NCBI GenBank assembly: GCA_024345305.1
Contig: BRON01000003.1
Coordinates: forward strand, 2,170,001 to 2,234,000
Length of the DNA: 64,000 bases
From: Mrakia gelida
Taxonomy: Eukaryota; Basidiomycota; Tremellomycetes; Cystofilobasidiales; Mrakiaceae
Reading direction: 5' to 3'
A model generated the notes under the pieces. That model was not told where the DNA came from, did no database searches, and was given only the letters and a program-made list of their open reading frames with translations. The first letter of the stretch is position 1. Each line of letters starts with the position of its first letter. Positions 45,055 through 56,010 of this stretch are shown here, in pieces. The position numbers and the translations under genes were made by a program.

Positions 45055-48000
45055 ATGTACTTCTCCGGCTCCACCAAACCCCGTCAAATCATCAACCTCT
45101 CCTCCGGCTCCTCTTCCCAAACCGCCTCCTCCCTCCTCTCTGAATCGGCTCGCCTTCGAAGGGATCGAGACGATCAACGGAAACGAGAAGCTTCAGCTCG
45201 TCTCCTTCAGCGCGTCTTCAGATCGTCTTCTGTTCGAAAACAGGTCAAACGGGGGTGGAGAGACGATGTGGAAGCTGGAAGGGTGGGGAGTGGGGTTGAG
45301 GCTGTGAGGAAGGTGGTGTTGGGGTGGGAGGAAGGAGTTGGAGGCCAGGTTGGGAGGGGTTGGTGGGAGGTTGCGAGGGAGGGGAGTGAGTACTAGAGAT
45401 GGCTTTCTTCTGGGGCAGGGGAGAGTTTAGGGATTGATCGTATATATACTGACCTGAGGTGCTCCGTTTCTTCTTATGCTCTGTTCTCCAGGCCCACCTT
45501 CTATCCTCCTTCCCCTTCATTCGACTCCCGAGCAACCTCGCTTCATCGTCTTGCTCAAGATGCTCGTAAACAAGATTCTCTTCTTGGCTTCAACTTCATC
45601 AGCGTGAGTATCCTTCCTCCTCCCTCTCTCTATACTCACTCGTCGCGCTGACCCGATCGATCCATCGTCCCTCGTTCGCCTTCCAGATCTCGCGACGTCA
45701 CCCTCCAGCTCAACGTCCTCCTCCTCGTCCTCTCGCCTTCCTCCTACCCGTCCCTCATGTCGGAACAAGACTACACCACCCTCACAAGAGACCTGGCAGA
45801 GTACGCTTGCTCTCATGGAGCGATCAGGTTGCTTTCATCCGCGCTGAGTAATATCGTGAGCTTCGTTTCCATCCTCATCCCCACGCTGGTTGAGCTCGCA
45901 CCTTCCCTCCCTTCCTCGTCGTCCTTCTCCGTCCGAGCTCACCCGTTTCCTTTCCTTCCTTCACTCCTCCAGTCTCCAACAGATCGCAAACACCCCAACC
46001 TCCCCCTCCTCACCTCCTCCCTAGCCATCCTCCTCTCAACACCCTTCTCCTCCTCACCCACCTCCTTCACCGCTCGACTCGCCTCCACCCTCCTTCATCT
46101 CCTCACCCTCCCTCTCCTCCCCAACCGACTCCCCATCCCCTCCCTCACAACCCTCGTCAAAGCCCTTCCCCTCCTCGACATCGTCACCTTCGCCGTCACA
46201 CCAGAAGGAAGGTCCCTCTGGTCCTCCTGGGGGAGGGAGAACAGACTCGACGCGTTGGGCAACCTCGCCGCCTTCGGAGTCGCGAGGATCAGCTCGACGG
46301 GCGTGAAACCGGTCGTCAAAGAGGCGTGGGCGAGTCTGCTGAAGGATCTGTTGGGTGGACTGGTGCAGCCGATAGAGGTTGACTCTTCGGCGGGCGCGGG
46401 AGGACTGGCTGGGTCGTCGTCGAGGGAGGAGGAGTGGGAGCAGGAGGACGATGAGGAGTCCGCTGCGTCTGGCTCGCCGAGGAAGAAACATCGAACAACG
46501 GCGGGACGACCACCCCCACCTATCTCACCTAAACTTCGCTCCCATCTCAATCTCCTCGTCTCACCCGGTCATCTCAACGCTCTCCTCGCTTCGCCTTCGC
46601 CGACACCGTCGTCGCTCGCGTTCGTGCTCGCGATTCTTGGAGCTTGGCCGACGAAGAGGGATGGGGTCCTTTCGGAGGTGGGGTCGAAGAGGGGACTGGT
46701 GAAGGATCTGTTTAGGAGTGAGGTGAGGGGTGGGAAGGTTATGAGGAAGGTGTTGGATGGGAGTAAAGGGGCGAGGTCGGTTTTGGACGCTTTGGGAGGT
46801 GAGTGTTGCTCGTTCTCCTTGCTTTCTCTTTTCATTCTTCCTTGCTTCACAAACTGACTGTCCCCCCTCCCTTCCCACCCACCCACCCACCAACGAACCC
46901 ACCCACCGCAGACCCCTCCCTCCACCCCTCCTGGACCTCCTTCCTCCTCCTCACCCTCCTCCACACCCATCTCCTCCACTCCCTCGGAGACGACGAGTTC
47001 TTCTCCCCAACCGCCAACCCTTTATCCCTCGACGAAACCGTCTCCCTCTCAGCCATCTACAGGAACATCGCCTTCGCCCTCTACTGGAACGCCATGCCTG
47101 AGGGGAAACTCTCGTTCGGATGGGAGGCGGAGGAGGTTAGGACGGTGTGTGAGAGGGCGATGGCTTCGGTGTACGAGAGGGATCAGAGGCAGCCTTTCAC
47201 GCCCGAGGGACATTGGTTGATGACGGAACAGTTTGATGTGAATTCGTTTGTGGAGGCTGCTATGTGAGTGCGACGACCGACCGAACTCACCTGTTTTGGG
47301 GTGGGCGGGAGGGGAAGGGGAGGAGGGAGCGAGGAGGGAGGAAGGAAGGAAGGAGACGCGACGACGAACGCTGACCTTCCGCTTTTACTTCGCTTTGATC
47401 AGCTCGGAAGAACACGAAATCGACGCTGTGAACGACGACGATCCTATGGATGTCGACGAAGAGGGGGTCCCCATCCCTTCGATCCCGAGACCCAAGAAGA
47501 CGCTTTCGAGGAGACATCTCGCGTACCTTTCGCCCAGGCTGGGAGTGCTCAACAACATCCCTCAGACGGTGAGCAGTGCACCCTTCTCTCGTCTTCTCTT
47601 TTGCGGGAGGTGGCTGAGACGATCTTGTGTGGATTTCAGGTACCCTTCGAGCTGAGAGTCGAGATCTTCCGAGCTTTCATCGCGTGAGTTTTCGAGGACG
47701 CGTTTCCGTTCGACCTTCGTGGGCTAGAGCTGACGAGACGCGAGCGACTTCTTCGACTGTTTCAGCAACGACCGTCGCCGCCTAGGTATCGACCGCTACG
47801 CTCGAAACGGACCTCGCTACCACACCACCATTCGACGAGGCAAAGTCGCCGAGGACAGGTTCGTTCTCGTTCTCGTCTCGTTTCTCTCTTCCTCTCCTCC
47901 CTTCCCTCTTCTCACCCCCCTTTCCCTCTCACTCAGTTACGCCCACCTCAACGCCATCGGCGCCGGACTCAAGAACATCATCCAGATCACCTTCAAGGAC

Positions 48001-49624
48001 TCGTTCGGTCAGGACGAAGCTGGGATCGACGGAGGAGGAGTCTTCAAGGAACTGCTCACAGAACTCAGTACCGAGGTCTTCAACACCGATCGTGGACTGT
48101 GGCAGGCGACCAAGCAGCAGGAACTTTACCCCAGTCCGACGAGCTACGCGGCTGAGAGTCATCAGTTGGATTGGTACCAGTTCATCGGTGAGTTTCCGAG
48201 TCTGTTTCGGACGCGCGTCGAAGAGTGGTTCGCGGTCGGAGGAAGGAGCTGACTGAGACATTTCCCTTTGCTTCGTCGACGAACAGGTCGAGTGCTAGGA
48301 AAGGCTCTCTACGAAGGGATCTTAGTCGACGTCGCGTTCGCTGGGTTCTTCTTAAGCAAGTGGTTGGGTCGACACTCGTACTTCGACGATTTGAAGTCGC
48401 TCGACGAGGAGCTGTATCGAGGTTCGTCCGCTCTCCCCTTCACCTCTCCACCCCTTCTTTCTCGCTGACCTCCTTTCCGCTTCCTTCTTCTCTTTCAATC
48501 AGGTCTCATCCAGCTGAAGCAGTACGAAGGCGACCTCGACGATCTCGCGTTGACTTTCACCGTCGATGTTCAAGGTCAGCTCAGCTCGTCCGCCTCGTTC
48601 CTTCCCTCCTCTTCTCGAACGAGCTTCGCTGACTTTTGGTTCGTCGATTCCAGAGTTCGGAGTGACCTCGACCGTCGAACTCGTACCTGGAGGAGCTCAG
48701 ATCCCCGTGACGAAGGAGAACCGACTCAACTACATCGATTTGGTGTCGAGTTTCAAGCTCAACTCGCAGATCAAGAGGCAGACGGAGGCTTTCTTTGGTG
48801 AGTCTGTTGGCCGCTCTCTCTGCTCCTGTCTCGAGATGATGTTGTTACTGACGCGCTCTCCTATCTTCTCGTCTTCCAGTCGGACTGTTCGTCTCGATCT
48901 TCTCGCCCGTTCTCGTTCTCGTCCTCGATCCTCGCTGACCATCTTCCCTCCTCCTCCTTACATCACTTGCAGTGCCGATATCATCGATCCTCGATGGATC
49001 AGGATGTTCGATCCTCGAGAGCTTCAGACGCTCGTTGGAGGACTCGACACCGAGGTGAGTTCGAATTCCGACGCGTCCTCGATCTTCGTCGCTCCCTCGC
49101 TGACGTCCGCTGTCCGCCTTCTCTCCTCTCTCAGATCGACATCTCAGACCTGAGATCCAACACCGTCGTCCACGGACTCAGCGAAGTCACCGAACGAGCC
49201 TTCTGGACGGTCGTGAAAGGGTTCGATCCGGAGCAGAGGAGGAAACTCGTTCGTGCTCGTCTCCCTTCCGTCCTTCTCACCCTCCTCTTATCTAACACAA
49301 CTACTCCTCTTCACCTCTAACAGATCAAGTTTGTCACCTCAAGTCCAAGACCTCCAATGTTCGTCCTTCCGCTCTCGCTCTCGTCGACTCTCGCTCGACG
49401 CGTCGCTGACCTCCCCTCTCCTCGCTTCGCATCGCAACAGGCTCGGCTTCAAAGAGCTCTCCCCCAGCTTCTCCATCCGAGCAGGTCAACCCGATCCTAC
49501 TCGTCTCCCAACCTCAGCAACTTGCATCAACCTCCTCAAGCTCCCTCCCTACTCGGACGCGGCGACTCTGCGCGAGAAGCTCCTCCAGGCCATCTCGTCG
49601 GAGAGTGGGTTTGATCTTAGTTAG
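45055..49624 (+). CDS. HUL5: HECT-type E3 ubiquitin ligase, Hul5/UBE3C type
   Basis: Hul5/UBE3C is a proteasome-associated E3/E4 that extends ubiquitin chains on stalled or misfolded substrates. Start at 45055: [20 protein letters not shown], then an IQ-like basic helix, [18 protein letters not shown] (near 45205-45260), both typical of the UBE3B/3C N-terminus. The middle is helical. The HECT domain begins around 47790 ([12 protein letters not shown]) and includes [32 protein letters not shown] (near 47990-48080), [20 protein letters not shown] (near 48180-48330), [11 protein letters not shown] and [20 protein letters not shown] (near 48690-48740). [16 protein letters not shown] is near 49450. 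The catalytic Cys is in [20 protein letters not shown] (near 49515-49565). It stops at 49624, SGFDLS, with a C-terminal hydrophobic residue position as in the family. About fifteen introns are present. Family placement is strong. Confidence 0.92.
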
Positions 49625-49933
49625 GCACAGACCAGCTGGGTAAGTCGGCTCGTTTCGAGATGGGTGGTGAGAAGAAGAGCGAACGGTGCTGACCTTCGAC
49701 GACGTTTCCCCTTCAGCTCCACGATTCGACTTCGCCATCTTCTTCCCATCTCTCTCGCTCTTATGACTTCGACGTTTTTTCGCTTCTCTAGATCTAGATG
49801 ACCCTTCTCGTCCTCAACGACTTTCCTTCTCACAGTTTTTGTTCCTCATTGCTTACCCTCGGACTCCGAATCGAACCAGGGTAGCGGAGCTGCTCGTCCC
49901 TTCTGTTCTCAAACGCCCATCTCCCTCCCCTCG

Positions 49934-52076
49934 ATGCAGTCCCTCAAATCCCTCGTCGGCGCTGTCGGACTCGAAGAATCCGCCCCTCACGAACTCGCGC
50001 GTCTCCAGTGGTCGTTCAAGGAGAAGGAGTTCGATCTCGAACGCAAAGGGTGGGAGAACGAGCGAAAGGTTTGGGAGATGGAGAGGAAGGTCTGGGAGAG
50101 GGAGAAGCAAAGGTTGTTGGAGAGTTTGGAGAGGGAAAAGCTATCTTTCCGAGAGTTTAGGGAGAGGCCGGGAGGGAACGAGGCTGGGAAGGAGGCGGTG
50201 GTGGGTGTGTTTTGGTTGGCGGACGATGGAGGTGAGTTGAACGAAGGGATGTTGAGCTCGGACCTTCCTTCCCTCCTTCCCTGGATCTGACCTCTTCCCC
50301 CCTTCGCTCCAGCTCACGATGGGTCGGGACTGCTGGCTAGGATAGATAACGTTGACCTTGTGGGTCAGGTGAGGGAGATGGCTCTGGGATATGGAAATCT
50401 GCGAACCTTGAGAGCGTACTCCGCGACCACGTCAGGTTCGTCCTCTCCTTCTCTTTCCTCCCTTGTCTGCTCTTGTTACATCTGGATTCGAGCTGACTTC
50501 GCGTCCGTCCGGCTCCTATCATAAAAGCCTTCCCTACTTGTCATCTTCAAGCACTTGCAAGGCTGGAAACGTTGGGAGTGGAGCTGAAGTCTTGCCTTGG
50601 AGGAGGAGGATCGAAGTGAGTGAGTGCGAGGACGAGAACGAACGGGAGACGGCTCGAGCTGACTTTCCTCGCTCTCTCTTCCCGAGCAGTTCTGTGATTC
50701 GTAAGTACATCTAGTGCTGAGTTTCGGAAGTCTCTGTAGCTGATCGCGTCCCTTCGTTTCTTCGACACGCAAGACCAACTCGTCCTGGACGTGATGCAGT
50801 TCGCGACTTCCTCGAGCTCGTCGACTACTCGGATCACGGTGATCCTCGTGTGAGTCGAAGCTTCCTTTACATCCCAATGAGCCATACACTGAAATCGTCT
50901 CCTTCTCTGTCTTCCTCCAGAACGGACAACGTGGAGCTCGTCTATCTCACGGCGAAGCTGAGGACGATGTGAGTTCGCGTGAACGACGCGACTCTTCCTC
51001 AACTTTTTCTGACGATATCCCCTCTGATCTGCAACGCCCTCCAGGGGCTGCAACGTCATCTTCATCTGTCGCCGGATGGACGAGACCAAACAACTCCTTC
51101 GAGACGTCGCTTCAGGCGTCTACGAGCTTGACTCCCTCGACACTCACGATCCGCCCTCTTCCTCTTCCGTCGTCGGCTTGGCTCCTCCTCCAGCATCGAA
51201 CGAGACTCGAACCTCCTCTCACAATTCCAGTCAAGACGTGTACAAGGATGCGCCTCAAGAGGAGGAATCAACGTCGGTTCTCGCGAAGCAGGAGACGACG
51301 CGAAGCAGGACCCCAACTTTCCTCGCTGAGGCGTCGGAGTCGTCAGGTTCGAGTGCGTCGAGGGAGGAGCAGGGAGCCTTCGCCATAAGGGAGGATACCT
51401 CGATGGCTGTCGCGGAGACTCGTTTGACGAGACCAGACTGGGAGGTTGAGTCGCCTCCTCAAGCTCGACGTTCGAAGGGGAGGGTTGGGGAGTCGCGCCT
51501 CCTTCTGATCGATCAGCATCGAAGCCAGCTCCCGCCACCTCGACGTGGCCGCCACAACTATCCTCCTCTCGGTCCTCGTCGTCTAATTCCTCGACACCCT
51601 CTCGACCTCCTCAGCTAACGAGTTCAGCAACATCCTGGGACGCCGTCGCCGTCGCCGCCTCCTCGTCCCCTCCTCCTCCACCTCCACCTCCCGTCCTCCA
51701 CCACTTCCCCGAATCTTACACTAGGCCACCGACCTACATCCACGCGCCCGCTCCCATCCATCCTTCCAGATCCTCGTTCAACTCCGGCGTCCCTTTCAAC
51801 GTTCAACCCAACTTCACTCCCCTCCTCCGAACGATCGCGTCCTTTCTTCCCGCGGACAGACGACCCTTCCAATCCTCGTGCAACGATATCCTCCTCAACA
51901 GTCGAAGGAACTTCTACCGGGACCATGGAGTAGATAACTGGAGGATGTACGCGGAGGCGGCGGCTTCGGAGGGACTTGTCGAGCTCGGAGGAAACAACAC
52001 CGGATCTGGAGTTGAGTGGATCGCGTTGACGAGGAAGGGATTATCACGAGTTCCTGGGTACGGTCCGGCGGTGTGA
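49934..52076 (+). CDS. NYN-like domain protein, paralog B, with a reading-frame break
   Basis: This is a full-length homolog of the minus-strand gene at 40318-42933. Start at 49934: MQSLKSLVGAVGLEESAPHE, coiled coil LQWSFKEKEFDLERKGWENE, then VVGVFWLADDG (near 50203-50230). Next comes AHDGSGLLARIDNVDLVGQV and REMALGYGNLRTL (near 50311-50410), QLVLDVMQFATSSSSSTTRI (near 50775-50850), VYLTAKLRTM and GCNVIFICRRMDETKQLLRD (near 50940-51110). The frame of DWEVESPPQ (near 51436-51462) closes at 51618, whereas the homologous continuation FEGEGWGVAPPSDRSA starts at 51471 in another frame and stays open to 52076. That second part carries FTPLLRTIASFLPADRRPFQ, FYRDHGVDNWRMYAEAAASE and GLVELGGNNTGSGVEWIALT. 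No intron with compatible phase bridges the two frames. Hence the gene is either a decaying copy or a sequence error. Confidence 0.65.
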
Positions 52077-52402
52077 CTGGAAGCTGGAGAGAGGTCGAAG
52101 AAGCGTTGGGAGGGAGGCCAGGACGACGCGTCGTGGTAGGAAAGCTGGAATTCAGCGAGGATCAGATGAGTTTTCGCTAGCTTAAGCACTCTTGGTTCTC
52201 CTATGTGACCTCAGAATATATTTTGAACTAGTAGAGGAGAGTAAGGGAGGAGGAGGGAGGCCTCCGAATCCGAAAGCCCGAAGTTGCGACGCGTTTCTCA
52301 ATCTTTCCTCGAGCAGCAAAATCAAAGCGAGAAGATCATCAAGAGAGAGTTTCGTTTCAGTCGTAAAGAGTTCAGCCACATCTCCAAATCCAACGAACAA
52401 AT
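52077..52402. other. Intergenic, 326 bases, between convergent genes
   Basis: 3' regions of NYN-like paralog B and the small orphan copy 2. The duplicated block begins near 52290. GACGCGTC occurs near 52128. Confidence 0.55.
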
Positions 52403-53060
52403 CTAGAACCCAGCCTCCTTAGCAGCATCCTCCCAGAACCCACCCATCATCCCCTCCAAATCCCCCACCGACGAGATCGTCACGCTCCTCCTCTCCCTCT
52501 TCTCCGCCCTCTCCCTCAGCTCCTTCTTGCTGGGCGAACGGGGTTGCTTGGGGACGACCGAGTCCTTGGATCGTTTGGAGAGGATGAGGCGGGCGACGAA
52601 GTTGGGAGGTGAGGTTTTGTTGATTGAGTTGAGGGAGGAGGAGGATCCGAGGACGAGGAAGGGAGAGGACGAGAAAGGGTAGGAGGAAAGAGGTGTGTTG
52701 GTTGAGGAGGAGGAGAACATTCTTTTGGTTTGGTTTGGGGTTTGGTTTGGGTTGAGTGAGGAGGTTGGGTTGGTGTTTGAAAGTTGGGTTGCGAAAACGA
52801 GGGAGAGATGAGTGGAGTTGGTTTGGGTTGGAAGAGAGAAGTTAAGACTGATGTGGTTGATGAGAGACTCCTTCAGCCCGAATGAAGTTGGCTCTTGTAC
52901 CCAATACATCATGTCAGTCTCTCTTCGCACTCTGGGAAGGAGGAAGAGAGGAAAGAGGAACTGAAGTCGAAGCTCAGGGGTCGACGCGTCGAGTTTCCCT
53001 TTGATCTGGTCGAGATGAAACGAGGGATCGTCTCCATGCCTTCACTCAGACGTTCTGCTT
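52290..53060. repeat. Segmental duplication, copy 2 (partner 11100-11885)
   Basis: Direct-orientation partner of the block at 11100-11885, containing the small orphan gene and its promoter. See that entry for shared landmarks. The alignment weakens after about 53040. Confidence 0.85.
52403..52720 (-). CDS. Small orphan protein, 105 residues, copy 2
   Basis: Partner of the gene at 11231-11557, family unknown. It starts MFSSSSTNTPLSSYPFSSSP at 52720 and ends GGFWEDAAKEAGF at 52403. Compared with copy 1, PPNFVARLILS replaces PPNFVARLVLS, a short stretch of the linker (SSTSKRS to SKRS) is deleted in frame, and SVGDLEGMMGG replaces SVEDLEGMMGG. All differences keep the frame, so both copies probably remain under selection for protein. 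The frame is open upstream of this ATG for about 70 codons (to 52930), but that extension is not in frame in copy 1, so the shared ATG is preferred. It is tail-to-tail with NYN-like paralog B. Confidence 0.7.
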   Translation of the reverse strand: MFSSSSTNTPLSSYPFSSSPFLVLGSSSSLNSINKTSPPNFVARLILSKRSKDSVVPKQPRSPSKKELRERAEKRERRSVTISSVGDLEGMMGGFWEDAAKEAGF

Positions 53061-54657
53061 CGTCTCTCCACTCGTTCATCCTACACTTGTGTGCTATGAG
53101 CGTGCCAGATCTAAGAACGGAACGATGCAGAGAAAACGGTGACGGAACGATTCTTGGACGGAGATCAACTCACGAGCCTTCAAGACTTGACGAAAGTGAT
53201 TCAGGCTCGCCATCGACATCCATCCAAGAGACAGACGCCCGGTATCGCACGTCTCCGCCACTTCGGAAGAAATTGCCGTGGAAAACGAGAAGGGGATCAT
53301 GCTCGGCGACGACGCGACTCGTGGCAGAGCTTGACGAACGGGGCTGGCTTCCAGCGTTGGACGCGGGAATCTAGCCCCTTCGACGTAGGTAATCCACGGG
53401 AAGGAGGACTCTACCGAGTAGATGCGAGAGTTGAGCATGTGGAAAGACTGAGCCAGCTTCTGAGTGACGCGTGCGAGGTGAAAGACGCGTCGAAGCTCGA
53501 ACGACGAAAAATCGTCCGTGCTTCAACAGTCTCGCCTTCGTACACGCGAAGATCAAGGAATTCCCAATCCATATCCCTTGAAGGACAGGAAGAGAGCAAA
53601 GCATAGAGACAAGAGGAGGAAGAACGAAGTTAAGCAAGCAACTCGTGAACGAGGAGTCCCCCGAGCTCGACGAACTCGACGGACGCACTGTCACTTCAGG
53701 ACGCGAGCTCCGTCGCCTTCTCTCGCCACGGTAAGGACTTAAACTTGTTCACGTTCACAGGCAGGGTTGGAAAGGGACGATGAGGAGATGGATAGCCGAG
53801 ACGGCTACGAACGCGACGTGCAAGAAAAAGAAGCGACAGTTGGTTCAGAGTCTGGATTGATCTTGGACGATCCGAGCTAGAACCAACTACACATCTCCTT
53901 CGCTACACGAAAGGCTATCCACGAACCGCTGAAGAGAAGAAAGAAGCAAGACTGAGCAAAAAAAAGCGGAGCAGCTCGTGATCCGTTCGACTCGACCTGG
54001 ATCGGACAATGATCCTTCGTCACAAAGGTCTATGTATTGCGATCCAGTACGAGGAGTTTGAGGACACGAGATGCTACGCTCTTCAGCTCTTAAGCCTGAG
54101 GGTTGAGAAGCGAGAGAAGAAACGAAAGAGAGACGAGGCTGCGTCTCGTCGACTCCTGAGAAGCTGACCTCTCGTCGCTCAGAGACGCCAAAATGTTTGT
54201 TTGACGCTCTGAGCAGAGAAGTTCGGTCTCTCACAAGAGACCGAGTGCTAGAAGTAGACTGAAAGGATAGAACGAATGAGCAAGAGCGCTCTTTGCGACT
54301 CGATTCGTGGACGCGTCTAGTCTGCCTCCTCGCTCAACGACGCTGCTGTTTTGGTTTGGCAGGAGGTTGAGCACGAGAGAGAGACAATCGGACGAAAGGA
54401 AGCGAGATGGGCTCGAGGTGAAGTTTGAAAGGAAGAAATGAAAGAAAGGAAGGAATGAGGATGGAGTAGGGAGGGAGGAGGAAGACTCGATTCGGAAGCT
54501 TCGCTTTCCGCGCCCTCAGGTCAGGAAGGAGCTGAGCTGAGGGGCGGATGAGAGCTTCCGGAAAGATCGTCTATGGATGGGAGGAAGCAAAAAAGAGAGG
54601 GGGGAAGAGGAAGAGAGGGGAGGGAAGTGACCAGCTCGACAGCTGAGTAGCGGGACG
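53061..54657. other. Gene-poor stretch, about 1.6 kb
   Basis: No supported gene. Between 53100 and 53700 several overlapping frames on both strands are open and locally protein-like (for example VVAEHDPLLVFHGNFFRSGG on the minus strand near 53250-53320), but I could not join them with consistent intron phases. GACGCGTC palindromes lie near 53487 and 54311. Confidence 0.45.
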
Positions 54658-55368
54658 TCAACGCACGACAACCATCCCACCCTCAGCTCGTCCCGATGGA
54701 GAGGTTGAGCTGGAGGGGAGAAGAAGTGCCGTGCGAGGATTGCTAAAGAAGAAAGGAAAGGAGGGAACGAGGAAGAGGAGAGATGGAAGACGAGGGAGAG
54801 TGAAGCGGTGGAGTGGGTCGATGCGTCGGTCTGCTACTCCTACGACAGCTGCGAACACTGGATCCTGGAGCTGAAGTAGAAGATCATGGCGAAGCAAAGA
54901 GCCATAGCCACCTTTGAGGGAGAAGAAAAGAGATGGAGGAAGAGAGAGAGGAGGAGGAAGGGAGGGATGAGGGAGCCGATGCTTGATCCTCGCCTTCAGA
55001 TCCGACTCGAAGGGAGAGAGGGAGTCTCCGACTTACGAGTCGTACAGCAAAAGATCATAAGCAGGGACTCCAACTCAGCATAGGAGAAAGAGGGGAGGGG
55101 AGGGGAGGATGCGAGAGAGGAAGGCGAGACGAGCTGACGGGTGGAGGTGAGAAGAGCCAGGGAGAGAGCAGGCGGGGAGCTTCCTTCCTTCAGCCATCCT
55201 TCGCCATCACCCAAAAGCTCCTGCTCTACTTCGAATCTACTTCGAGCTCACTTCGAAGTAGGGATCCTCCCTATTGACGAGAAGCCGACGTGCGCTCCCT
55301 TGCATACCAAGGAGGAGGTTCCCCGTATCCGCGGCATCGCCGACAACCTTCTTCCTTCTCTTGTCCAT
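54658..55368 (-). CDS. Candidate small gene, about 130 residues, three exons
   Basis: No family recognised; this is a weak call. An ATG at 55368 opens MDKRRKKVVGDAADTGNLLG then MQGSARRLLVNREDPYFE, ending exactly at a GTGAGC donor near 55255. A second short exon after GCTGAG near 55074 (LESLLMIFCCTT) ends at a GTAAGT donor near 55035. A third after CCTCAAAG near 54915 reads GYGSLLRHDLLLQLQDPVFA, then AVVGVADRRIDPLHRF, to the stop at 54658. The intron phases agree. Against it, the opposite strand is also open here (IDEKPTCAPLHTKEEVPRIR near 55280-55340), the intron between exons 1 and 2 is long, and the last part is low complexity. It could be chance. Confidence 0.28.
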
Positions 55369-56010
55369 TATCTCCCAAGCCTCTGCTTGTGTTCCATAGC
55401 TCGTCGTCGTCGAATCCGATTGGCAGCGGGGGGGGGGGAGATAAGATCAAAGACGAAGAAGTCAGAAAGGGTTGTTGTGGGTTGAAGGAAACAAGCAGAG
55501 AGACCGAGCTCGCGATGACCGCCTTTCCAGTCGCTCCCTTCCTCTTCTCCTCCCCGCCAAGTCGAATGGAGATTCTCTGCTCGCTCCTCTCGCTGACCCC
55601 CAACCCCAACGACCCTCAAAAAAGGACGAAACCTCTTCCCTCCCCTTCTCTTCCCCTTCTCCTGTCCTCGTACGACGAGGCAAATCTTCCCTCAAGGACT
55701 CGCCCTCAGCGCTCTCTTCCGCCCAAGGACTGAACTCAAACCTCCGAGCTCGCCGTTTCTCTCCCTTCCTTCCTCGATCCCAAGCTCGTTCGTACAACCT
55801 CCCCTCTCTCTCGCTGCTTCAGCTGATCTTAGCCCGACAAGCTTACGAAGAGCTCTAGGCTGACCTTATCGATCCTTGCTGCAAATCTTCGCAACGCTGC
55901 AGGCCTCGCCGAACTCTGGACGACAACCTCGCCGACCCCACAACCTCCTTCCCTCCCTCCCTCTCTTCCTCGTCTTCGGCTCCCAGCTCGCTCCCGCTTG
56001 AACAGCTCGT
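55369..56010. other. Upstream region of the Na+/H+ antiporter, about 640 bases
   Basis: Contains a run of G near 55428-55438 and several CTGACC-type branch sequences, which may belong to a 5' UTR intron of the antiporter gene. Open plus-strand frames end just before 56011 without family resemblance. Confidence 0.45.

Noticed and set aside
46870..46910. CCCA repeats in a Hul5 intron resembling telomere repeats
   Set aside because: It is a short pyrimidine tract before a normal acceptor (CCGCAG); not the fungal TTAGGG repeat.
53094..53700. Overlapping protein-like frames on both strands, for example VVAEHDPLLVFHGNFFRSGG (minus) and a 155-codon plus frame
   Set aside because: Three frames are open at once and no set of splice sites with matching phases gives a gene; serine-rich GC codon bias alone can produce this.
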